From positions 186,001 through 250,000 of the forward strand of contig CAVQON010000019.1 in the NCBI GenBank assembly GCA_963714455.1: a stretch of 64,000 nt of DNA, in the 5' to 3' direction. Numbering within the stretch: the stretch's first letter is position 1; each line of letters starts with the position of its first letter. Shown piece by piece: positions 37,030 through 44,803 of this stretch. Made by a program: the position numbers and the translations under genes. The DNA is from CAVQGZ01 sp963714455. Lineage in GTDB: Bacteria > Actinomycetota > Actinomycetes > Jiangellales > Jiangellaceae. The notes under the pieces are model-generated. The model saw only the letters and a list, made by a program, of their open reading frames with translations. It had not been told where the DNA came from and did no database searches.

Positions 37030-37547
37030 GCAAGAGCAGCACGCCGGCCGACACCTACGACATCTGCCTGCTGCTGGAGCAGCCGCTGTCGCACGTGGAC
37101 GCCCAGCAGATCGTCGCCCTGCACGAGACGTGGACCGACCCGGTGCACTACCACGTGCTCATGCCGATGGAGGATGCGGCCGCCCACATCGAGGCGGCCC
37201 TGGGCACGCTCGCGGCCGGCGACGTGATGGCCGCGATGCCCCTGACGATCATGGAGGAGGACGTCGAGCAGGCCCGCGCCGAGGCGGTCGAGATGACCGA
37301 GCGCGGCTGTGCGCAGAGCGTGGCGACCCTCGCCGAGCTGGGGGCCGACGCCGACGCCGAGGTGGTGGCCGGTGACCCCGTCGAGCAGCTGACCCGGGCG
37401 GTGTCGCGCCGCGGCAGCGCCGAGGTGATCATCTTGACCCGCGCTCATCTGGTGGCCGAGACGTTCCGCACCGACTGGACGCACCAGGCGCGCCGCCGGC
37501 TGGGCGTGCCTGTGCTGCACATGCTCGAGCACCGCGACAGCCACTGA
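37026..37547 (+). CDS. UspA-like small alpha/beta protein
   Basis: 173 residues resembling the universal stress protein fold: an N-terminal region (YDICLLLEQPLSHVDAQQIVALH), a regulatory middle, and the C-terminal half ADAEVVAGDPVEQLTRAVSRR...AEVIILTRAHLVAET...RRRLGVPVLHML. The Walker-like Usp ATP motif GxxGxxG(S/T) is missing, so ATP binding is doubtful. Coupled to ligC by ATGA. Convergent with the Usp-like/M23 fusion gene 7 nt away, an intriguing neighbour. Function unknown. Confidence 0.68.
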   Translation: MSKSSTPADTYDICLLLEQPLSHVDAQQIVALHETWTDPVHYHVLMPMEDAAAHIEAALGTLAAGDVMAAMPLTIMEEDVEQARAEAVEMTERGCAQSVATLAELGADADAEVVAGDPVEQLTRAVSRRGSAEVIILTRAHLVAETFRTDWTHQARRRLGVPVLHMLEHRDSH

Positions 37548-37554
37548 CGAACCG

Positions 37555-39438
37555 CTACGAGGAGTTCGCCAGGAACGGCATGATGTCGGTCGCCTGACCG
37601 TCCACGTGCAGCTCGACGTGGGCGTGCGGACCGGTCGAGTACCCGGTGTTGCCGATCCGGCCGATCACCTCGCCGCGAGACACCTGCTGGCCGACCGAGA
37701 CGTCGAGGCCGGGCTGGTGGGCGTACCACGTCTCCAGCCGACGGCCGTCGACGGTGCCGTGGTCGACGTGCACCATGTAGCCGTAGGCGCCGTCGTAGCC
37801 CGCGTAGGTCACGACGCCGTCCGCGGCGGCGTAGTAGCGGCCGTCGGTTCCGGCGAAGTCCGTGCCCGTGTGCAGCTTGTACACCCCGGTCACCGGGTGC
37901 ACCCGCGGCCCGAAGGCGCTGGTGATCCTGCCCTTCGCCGGTGGGTGCAGGCCCTGGGCGGCCGCCACCTCCGCCAGCACCCCGGACAGGCGCGCAGCCT
38001 TCGTGCGGGCAGCCTGCGCGGCCACCGCCCTCTCCTGCGCCTCGGCACGGGCGCGCCTGGTCTCTGCGTCGGCGGCGACGAAGGCCGCCTCGGCCGCCTC
38101 GACCTCGGCTGCGAACTCCTGGTACTCCGCGTAGGCCGCGGCGGCGTCGGAGACAGCAGCCTCGACACGGGCGGTGGCAGCAGCCTCGGCTTCCGCGGCA
38201 GTGCCTGCCTCGAGCAGCTCTCGTTTGGCGTCGCCCACCTCCCGGCCGGCGTCAGCGAGATCCCGCACCGCGGGGTGCGCGGCCGCCCGAGCCCGATGGA
38301 GCACGTCCAGCGCATCCTTGCGGTCCTCGGCCTGGAGTGCTGCCCGGCCTCGAGCGAGGGCCGCGGCCTCGTCGGCTGCGGCAGCCTTGTCCGCCGCCGA
38401 CGTGGCCCGCTTCTGCGCCCGCTTGACCTCCGCGGCCGTGACCCCGCCTGCCTGGGCGGCACCGACCGTGCCCACCACGGCGACATCGGCCACAACGGCA
38501 CCTGCCGCCGGAGCCGCTGCCGCCGGCACGGCCACTCCCACGGACCCCAATGCCAGCACGGCTGCCGTGCCGGCGCGAACGGTGCTTGCCGGCAGCACCC
38601 CCAGCGTGATGGCGTCCACGACCACGACCACGTCGCAGGTCTGCCCGGCCAACAACGCCCTGGTCAGCCCGATGTTGGCCGGGTCACTCACCAGGCGTCG
38701 CAGCGAGCGGTGCTTGCCGACCCCGCGAGGCAACCGGTGTCCCCCCATCGCCTCGATCACGACGTCGTACTCGGCCTGGCCCATGGCCTGCTCCACCGCA
38801 GCAAGCATGTCGCCGGAGCCGTTGGCCGACCAAGTCGTCGACACGCCGTGCTCACGGGCTCGGGTCAGAGCCAGGCGGACGAGCTCGGTGCGTCGTTCGA
38901 CGGGGAGCAGCCGCAGCCACTCCTCACTGCTGGCAGGCTGCTCCTCACCCGTGTCACCCACGACGAGGACGTCCAGCGCGGCACCTGTGCGCGCTGCCAT
39001 CTCGACGGCTGCGAGGGCTGCCACCCCCGACGCGCTCGACCCGGTGAGGCCGACAGCTCCCAGGGCTCGCCCGTAGGGCCGCTCGGGCGACCGTGCGTTC
39101 GACACGACAGTCATGGCGATCCCGGGGTGCTCGGCGTCCAGGTGTCGACCGGCCGAACGCACGACGGACGACACCAGGTAGTCGGCCGTGCCGATGGCTC
39201 GAGGGACGAACACCCAGAACACGCGACGGGCGTAAGCGTGACGCACGGCGGGGCCGACGCGGGCCTTGTTGAGCGGGACCTCGATGACGTCCACCACGCC
39301 GTCCGGCGCCCGGAACCCGCGCTCGGCGAGAACGATGACCGGCAGGCCGGTGGCCATCGCTCGTCTGACCGCCACGTCGCCACCGGGCCGATCGAGGCCG
39401 ACGGCAAGCACCGGCTTGCCGGACTGAAGGTCGGGCAT
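37555..39438 (-). CDS. Usp-like domain / internal signal segment / coiled coil / M23 peptidase fusion
   Basis: 627 residues. 1-280 is a soluble alpha/beta region without signal peptide, with Usp-like DVLVVGD...ELVRLALTRAREHGV...YDVVIEAMGGHRL...TCDVVVVVDAITLG. 285-312 is an internal hydrophobic segment after Arg288 ending in AVPAAAAPA, resembling a signal peptide. 335-495 is an Ala/Glu-rich coiled coil. 500-627 is an intact LytM/M23 endopeptidase: HTGTD (His523, Asp527) and PHAH (His605, His607). The frame is continuous with no stop, and GGAGGA precedes the ATG. Likely a membrane peptidoglycan hydrolase with a cytosolic sensor (inference). Confidence 0.78.
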   Translation of the reverse strand: MPDLQSGKPVLAVGLDRPGGDVAVRRAMATGLPVIVLAERGFRAPDGVVDVIEVPLNKARVGPAVRHAYARRVFWVFVPRAIGTADYLVSSVVRSAGRHLDAEHPGIAMTVVSNARSPERPYGRALGAVGLTGSSASGVAALAAVEMAARTGAALDVLVVGDTGEEQPASSEEWLRLLPVERRTELVRLALTRAREHGVSTTWSANGSGDMLAAVEQAMGQAEYDVVIEAMGGHRLPRGVGKHRSLRRLVSDPANIGLTRALLAGQTCDVVVVVDAITLGVLPASTVRAGTAAVLALGSVGVAVPAAAAPAAGAVVADVAVVGTVGAAQAGGVTAAEVKRAQKRATSAADKAAAADEAAALARGRAALQAEDRKDALDVLHRARAAAHPAVRDLADAGREVGDAKRELLEAGTAAEAEAAATARVEAAVSDAAAAYAEYQEFAAEVEAAEAAFVAADAETRRARAEAQERAVAAQAARTKAARLSGVLAEVAAAQGLHPPAKGRITSAFGPRVHPVTGVYKLHTGTDFAGTDGRYYAAADGVVTYAGYDGAYGYMVHVDHGTVDGRRLETWYAHQPGLDVSVGQQVSRGEVIGRIGNTGYSTGPHAHVELHVDGQATDIMPFLANSS

Positions 39439-39501
39439 CGCGATTCCTCCTTCTGCGGGAGGCTAGCCACGCCGAGTCCTGGGCAGGTGATGATCACAGA
39501 A

Positions 39502-39527
39502 GTGGCGCGATGGCCCCTCAGCGCCAC
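39502..39527. repeat. Inverted repeat upstream of cellobiose phosphorylase
   Basis: GTGGCGC (39502-39508) and GCGCCAC (39521-39527), a perfect 7-bp pair with a 12-nt spacer, just before the -10 box. It could be a sugar-repressor operator, though it is unlike the usual actinobacterial LacI-type TGGGAGCGCTCCCA site. Confidence 0.4.
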
Positions 39528-39536
39528 GGCGGTCGG

Positions 39537-39542
39537 TAGCGT
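39537..39542 (+). promoter_or_regulatory. -10 box of leaderless cellobiose phosphorylase promoter
   Basis: TAGCGT ends 8 nt before the GTG start at 39551, with no ribosome binding site. Confidence 0.55.
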
Positions 39543-39550
39543 CAGGACTC

Positions 39551-42022
39551 GTGTCCACCTACGGCTACTTCGACGATGCTGCCCGCGAGTACGTGATCAC
39601 GCGACCGGACACCCCTCTGCCGTGGCTCAACTATCTTGGTCAAGAAGATTTCTTCGGCCTGTGCACCAACACGGGCGGCGGGTACTCGTTCTGGCGCGAC
39701 GCCAAGCTGCGCCGCGTGACCCGCTACCGCTACAACAACGTCCCGGCCGACCTCGGCGGGCGCTACCTCTACGTCCGCGACGAGACCGGCCCCGACCCGG
39801 TGGTGTGGAACCCCGGCTGGAAGCCGGTGAAGGCCCCGCTGGACCACTACGCCTGTCACGTCGGCCTCGGCTACACCGACATCGTGGGGGCCAAGAACGG
39901 CGTGCGGGTCAGTCAGCGCATGTTCGTGCCCCCGGGCGAGAATGCCGAGATCTGGCAGGTGCAGGTGAGCAACACCTCGGCGGAGCCGAAGGAGCTGCGG
40001 CTGTTCTCGTTCGTCGAGTTCGCGTTCTACGAGGCCCAGAACGACGCCACCAACCTGCAACGCACGATGTCGATCGGCGAGGTGCAGGTCGAGGGCTCGT
40101 CCATCTACCACGTCACCGAGTACCGCGAGCGTCGTGACCACTACACCCTGTTCGGCTGCACCCGCGACGTCGCCGGCTTCGACACCTCGCGCGAGGCGTT
40201 CGTCGGCGTCCACGAAGGCTTCCACGAAGCCCGCGTGCCCTTCGCCGGGCGCGCCACGAACAGCGTCGCCCAAGGCTGGAACCCCATCGGCTCGCACGAG
40301 GTGGTGCTGAGCCTCGCCCCCGGCGAGAGCACCGAGGTCGCCTTCGTGCTCGCCTACGTCGAGCAGCCGGAGCCGAAGTTCGTCGACTCGGCGGCGGGGC
40401 GCCGGGTCAACACCAGCGCCGGCGAGGCGATCATGCGCGCCTACGGCGAGCCGGGAGCCGTCGACGCCGCGTTCGCCCGGCTGCGTTCCTACTGGGACGA
40501 GCGGCTGAGCGCCTTCCAGGGCACGACCCCGGACGAGCATGCGACCCGCATGCTCAACACCTGGAACCAGTACCAGTGCATGGCGACGTTCAACCTGTCG
40601 CGCTCGGCGAGCCTGTTCGAGACCGGCATCGGTCGGGGCATGGGATTTCGCGACTCCAACCAAGACCTGCTGGGCTTCGTGCACATGATCCCGCAGCGGG
40701 CCCGGCAACGGATCCTCGACATCGCCGCCACCCAGCTCTCCGACGGCACCTGTTTCCACCAGTACCAGCCGCTCACCAAGCAGGGCAACGCCGACGTCGG
40801 CGGCGACTTCTACGACGACCACCTATGGCTGGTGCTGTCCACCACCGCATACGTCCGGGAGACCGGCGACGTGTCGATCCTGGATGAGCCCTGCGGCTAC
40901 GCCGACGTCCCCGTGGCCGACGGCACGGAGCCGGCGTCCACGCTGCTCGACCACCTCGAGGTGTCGATCGCGTACACGCTGGCCAAGCGCGGCCCGCACG
41001 ACCTGCCGCTCATCGGGCACGCCGACTGGAACGACTGCCTCAACCTCAACTGCTTCTCCACCGAGCCGAACGAGTCGTTCCAGCTCGCCGGCGACGTCGA
41101 GGGCTCACAGGCGGAGTCGGTGATGATCGCCGGGCTGTTCCTGTACGCGGCTCGCGAGATGGCCCGCCTGTACGAGCACCTCGAGCGCCCTGACGACGCC
41201 AAGCGCATGCTGGCGGGCTACGACGACATGCTCGCGGTCATGGAGACCCAGGCGTGGGACGGCGAGTGGTACACCCGCGCTTTCGACGCCACCGGCAACC
41301 CGGTGGGCTCGCACTCCAACGACGAAGGTCGGCTCTACATCGAGAGCCAGGGCTGGGCGGTGCTCGGCGGGGCTGGGCTGACGAACGGACGGGCGCGTCG
41401 GGCGCTGGAGTCGGTCGGCGAGCAGCTGGCCACCGAGAACGGCATCGTCCTGCAGCAGCCGGCCTACACCCGGTACCGCCTCGAGCTCGGCGAGATCACG
41501 TCGTACCCGCCGGGGGTGAAGGAGAACGCGGGCATCTTCTGCCACAACAACTCCTGGATCCACCTCGCCCACTGCGTGCTCGGCGACGGCGACACCGCGT
41601 TCGAGTACTACCTGTCGGTCTGCCCGTCGGCCAAGCAGCCCCAGATCGACACCTACCGCCTCGAGCCGTACGTCTACGCGCAGACGATCGACGGCAAGGA
41701 CTCCCCCACGTTCGGCCAGGCCAAGAACTCCTGGCTCACCGGGACGGCGGCCTGGACGTTCGTCGTGCTCACCCAGGGCATCCTCGGAATCAAGCCCGAC
41801 TACGACGGGCTGCGCATCGACCCGTGCATCCCGACCTCCTGGGACGGCTTCGAGGTGACTCGCCGGTTCCGGGGGTCGACGTTCCACATCAGGGTCACCA
41901 ACCCGGACGGTGTCAGCACGGGCGTCCGTGCGGTGACGGTGGACGGCGCAGTCGTCGAGGGGACGACCTTGCCGGTCCCCAGCGCGCCGAGCCACGTCGA
42001 GGTCGAGGTGGTGCTCGGGTAG
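39551..42022 (+). CDS. cbpA: Cellobiose phosphorylase (GH94)
   Basis: 823 residues, nearly the same length as the Cellulomonas gilvus enzyme (822), and highly similar along its whole length: YGYFDDAAREYVITRPDTP, GGYSFWRDAKLRRVTRYRYNN (in pieces), FETGIGRGMGFRDSNQDLLG, and the catalytic acid in HADWNDCLNLNCFS (Asp492). It phosphorolyses cellobiose to glucose 1-phosphate and glucose in the cytosol, saving one ATP. No signal peptide and no cellobiose transporter alongside, so the disaccharide must enter through an unlinked system. GTG start. Confidence 0.94.
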   Translation: MSTYGYFDDAAREYVITRPDTPLPWLNYLGQEDFFGLCTNTGGGYSFWRDAKLRRVTRYRYNNVPADLGGRYLYVRDETGPDPVVWNPGWKPVKAPLDHYACHVGLGYTDIVGAKNGVRVSQRMFVPPGENAEIWQVQVSNTSAEPKELRLFSFVEFAFYEAQNDATNLQRTMSIGEVQVEGSSIYHVTEYRERRDHYTLFGCTRDVAGFDTSREAFVGVHEGFHEARVPFAGRATNSVAQGWNPIGSHEVVLSLAPGESTEVAFVLAYVEQPEPKFVDSAAGRRVNTSAGEAIMRAYGEPGAVDAAFARLRSYWDERLSAFQGTTPDEHATRMLNTWNQYQCMATFNLSRSASLFETGIGRGMGFRDSNQDLLGFVHMIPQRARQRILDIAATQLSDGTCFHQYQPLTKQGNADVGGDFYDDHLWLVLSTTAYVRETGDVSILDEPCGYADVPVADGTEPASTLLDHLEVSIAYTLAKRGPHDLPLIGHADWNDCLNLNCFSTEPNESFQLAGDVEGSQAESVMIAGLFLYAAREMARLYEHLERPDDAKRMLAGYDDMLAVMETQAWDGEWYTRAFDATGNPVGSHSNDEGRLYIESQGWAVLGGAGLTNGRARRALESVGEQLATENGIVLQQPAYTRYRLELGEITSYPPGVKENAGIFCHNNSWIHLAHCVLGDGDTAFEYYLSVCPSAKQPQIDTYRLEPYVYAQTIDGKDSPTFGQAKNSWLTGTAAWTFVVLTQGILGIKPDYDGLRIDPCIPTSWDGFEVTRRFRGSTFHIRVTNPDGVSTGVRAVTVDGAVVEGTTLPVPSAPSHVEVEVVLG

Positions 42023-42068
42023 CACGTTCGGCCAGTGCGCAACCTGGCCGTCACACACCCGTGGTGTC

Positions 42069-43901
42069 ATGCGCGGCGTGCGCATCACCCACCCCCTCGC
42101 GCAGCGGCTGACCGATCTGCATGCCGAGCTGCTGACGGTCACCGATGGCGAGGTCGCCTCGTACATCCCGGCGCTGGCCAAGGCCGACCCTGCGTGCTTC
42201 GCGCTGAGCCTGGTGACGACCGAGGGCCATCGATACGGCGCGGGCGACTGCGCCGAGCCGTTCACGATCCAGTCGGTGTCCAAGCCGTTCGTGTACGCCC
42301 TCGCGCTGGCCGACAGCGGCGTCGAGCACGTGCTCACCCGCATCGGCACAGAGCCGACCGGGGACGCCTTCAACGCGGTGACCCTGGAGTCGGGAACCGG
42401 CCGGCCGCTCAACCCGATGGTGAACGCGGGGGCGATCGAGGCGGCCTGCCTGGTGGCCGGGGACTCCCCGGCGGAGAAGACCCGGCGCATCGTGGACGGG
42501 CTGTCCGCTTTCGCAGGCCGCGACCTGACGGTCGACTCCGACGTCTACCACTCCGAGGCCGAGACCGGAGACCGCAACCGTGCTCTGGCCTACCTCATGC
42601 ACGGGGCCGGGTCGCTCAGCATGTCGGTGGGCGATGCGCTGGAGGTGTACTTCGCCCAGTGCTCGGTGACGGTGACCAGCGACGACCTGGCGATGATGGC
42701 GGCGACGCTGGCCACCGGCGGGGTCAACCCCCGAACCGGCAACCGCGTCGTGCCGGTCGAGGTCGTGGGCCCCACGTTGAGCGTCATGGCGACCTGCGGC
42801 ATGTACGACGCCGCCGGGACGTGGCTGTTCAAGGTGGGGCTGCCGGCGAAGAGCGGCGTGTCCGGTGGCGTGCTCGCCGTGCTGCCGGGCCAGTTCGGCG
42901 TGGGGCTGTGGAGCCCACCGCTGGACGTGCAGGGCAACAGCGTGCGCAGCGTGATGGCCGCCGAGCGGCTCAGCGGCGAGCTCGGCCTGCACATGTTCAC
43001 CCCGACGGGTCCCGGGGCGTCGCCGGTGCGGCGCTGGACGACCGGCAAGGTGACCCGGTCGGTGGCCGCCCGCAGCGTCGAGCAGCGCGCGGTGCTGGAC
43101 GAGGTCGGCGAACGTATCCAGGTGGTCGAGCTGCAAGGGCCGCTGCACGACCTTGCCGTCGAGACGCTCGTCCATCGGCTGATCGAGGCTGCGCAGGACG
43201 CCGGCGAGGGCTGGCTGCTCGTGCTCGACATGACCCACGTGGGCGCCGTTCACCCCGCCGCGCTGGACGTGCTGGCTCCGACGCTGGACGCGCTGCGCGC
43301 GGCCGGGGGGCGCGTCACCATCGTCGACCCGCACCCGTCGTCGCTGCTCAGCCGGCACATGCCCGACATCGCGCACCGGCGCGACCGTGACCAGGCCCTC
43401 ACCCAGGCTGAGGACGTGCTGCTGGCTGAGCACGGTCACCCCGGCGGGCTGGCCGACGCCGCACTGCCGTTCGCCGACCACGAGGTGCTCGGCGCGCTCG
43501 AGCCCAGCCACCGGAGCGCCGTCGAGCAGCTTCTCGCAACCACGATCGCGCCGGCCGGCACGATCGTCATGGAGGCCGGGTCTGACCCCGACGGCCTGGT
43601 GTGGGTCAGCGCCGGGGAGCTGTCGGTGATGGTGCGCACCTCGCGTGGGCCGTGGCGACGGGTCAGCGGCATCGGTCCGGGCGGCGTCATCGGCGAGATC
43701 TCGTTCATCGACGGGCTGCCCCGCTCGGCGCGGGTCGTCACGGAGTCGGCGTCGCTGCTGCGCAGCATGGATGCCGCCGCCCTGGCGACGCTGGCCGCCG
43801 AGCGGCGCGACGTGTACGCGACGCTGATGCTCGCCCTCGCCCGGCTCCTGTCGAGCCGGCTGCGTCGCGCCACCGCGACCATGCAGGCGCTGCAGGACTA
43901 G
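42069..43901 (+). CDS. glsA: Glutaminase with STAS and cyclic-nucleotide-binding domains
   Basis: 610 residues in three modules. 1-310 is a serine-dependent beta-lactamase-fold glutaminase: FTIQSVSKPF (Ser69, Lys72), GRPLNPMVNAGAI, YFAQCSVTVTSDDLA, GMYDAAGTWLFKVGLPAKSGVSGG (in pieces). About 350-445 is a STAS domain (IQVVELQGPLH, LVLDMTHVGAVHPAALD). About 470-605 is a CRP/cNMP-type domain (ISFIDGLPRSARVVTES). It deamidates glutamine to glutamate; the added domains suggest allosteric or partner control. Start ATG 42069 or GTG 42078. Its stop overlaps the convergent FNT gene in CTAG. Confidence 0.92.
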   Translation: MRGVRITHPLAQRLTDLHAELLTVTDGEVASYIPALAKADPACFALSLVTTEGHRYGAGDCAEPFTIQSVSKPFVYALALADSGVEHVLTRIGTEPTGDAFNAVTLESGTGRPLNPMVNAGAIEAACLVAGDSPAEKTRRIVDGLSAFAGRDLTVDSDVYHSEAETGDRNRALAYLMHGAGSLSMSVGDALEVYFAQCSVTVTSDDLAMMAATLATGGVNPRTGNRVVPVEVVGPTLSVMATCGMYDAAGTWLFKVGLPAKSGVSGGVLAVLPGQFGVGLWSPPLDVQGNSVRSVMAAERLSGELGLHMFTPTGPGASPVRRWTTGKVTRSVAARSVEQRAVLDEVGERIQVVELQGPLHDLAVETLVHRLIEAAQDAGEGWLLVLDMTHVGAVHPAALDVLAPTLDALRAAGGRVTIVDPHPSSLLSRHMPDIAHRRDRDQALTQAEDVLLAEHGHPGGLADAALPFADHEVLGALEPSHRSAVEQLLATTIAPAGTIVMEAGSDPDGLVWVSAGELSVMVRTSRGPWRRVSGIGPGGVIGEISFIDGLPRSARVVTESASLLRSMDAAALATLAAERRDVYATLMLALARLLSSRLRRATATMQALQD

Positions 43902-44761
43902 TCCGCGACCTCCGGGTGCGCGCGGCGGTAGCGCGCGTCGTCGTTGACGTAGGCGTAGTACACCCCGATGAGCAGGCCGCCGCCGACGAAGTTGCCGAGT
44001 AACGCGATGCCTACGTTGGCTGCCGCCGCGGCGACGTCGATGCCGTCCTGCAAGCCGACGATCGTGAACAGCACGGTGTTGGCGACGGAGTGCTCGAAGC
44101 CGAGGAAGGCGAAGATGAAGACCGACACCACCATCACGAGGATCTTGGTGATGTCTTCGTGGATGAGCCCGTTGTAGACGAGCAGCATCGCCAGGTTGAT
44201 CATGAAGTTGCAGAGCACCGCGCGGAAGAACAGGTCGCCCCACCCGGCAGCGCCTTCGGCGATGTAGCCAAGCTTCGTCTCGACCGAGTGCTCCATCTCG
44301 GCGAAAACCGGGCCCTCCACGATGCTGGAGAAGCGCAGCAGCAAGGCGACGAAGAGGCCACCGATCGCGTTGCCGACGTAGCAGAAGATCATCAGCCGCA
44401 ACGCCTTCGTCCAGCCGATGCGATGGTGGTAGGCGCCGATGGAGACGATCATCATGTTCGACGTCAGCAGCTCTGACTTCGTGTAGTAGATGAACGCCAG
44501 CGCGAACCCGAAGGTGATGGCCCCGGCAATGCGTCCGATCGGGTACAGGGTGGTGCCCGCCCCGGTGCTCACCTCGGCGAACGCGGCGATCACCGCATAG
44601 TTGGTGGCGTAGAAGATCCCGATGATGATGCCGGCCATGGCCGCGCGCATGAGGTAGATCCGCAGTACGTCGCCGTTCATCCGGGTCTTGGTGTCGAGCG
44701 TCTCCAGAACCGTGCTGATGAAGTACTTGCCAGGGAAGAGCTGGTCGGTCTGCTGGCTCAC
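43898..44761 (-). CDS. Formate/nitrite transporter (FNT) family channel
   Basis: 287 residues with six membrane helices. Family regions include RAAMAGIIIGIFYATNYA, KSELLTSNMMIVSIGAY and the C-terminal half LCNFMINLAMLLVY, GFEHSVANTV and GNFVGGGLLIGVYY. Related to FocA/NirC channels for formate, nitrite or other small anions; the substrate cannot be told. The GTG at 44761 is chosen because GGAGAGG lies 5 nt upstream; an in-frame GTG at 44800 lacks one. No nitrite reductase or formate lyase genes nearby. Confidence 0.9.
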   Translation of the reverse strand: MSQQTDQLFPGKYFISTVLETLDTKTRMNGDVLRIYLMRAAMAGIIIGIFYATNYAVIAAFAEVSTGAGTTLYPIGRIAGAITFGFALAFIYYTKSELLTSNMMIVSIGAYHHRIGWTKALRLMIFCYVGNAIGGLFVALLLRFSSIVEGPVFAEMEHSVETKLGYIAEGAAGWGDLFFRAVLCNFMINLAMLLVYNGLIHEDITKILVMVVSVFIFAFLGFEHSVANTVLFTIVGLQDGIDVAAAAANVGIALLGNFVGGGLLIGVYYAYVNDDARYRRAHPEVAD

Positions 44762-44803
44762 GGCTACCTCTCCACCAGCCGCCCGCAGGCCGGTGGCCAC
44801 AGG

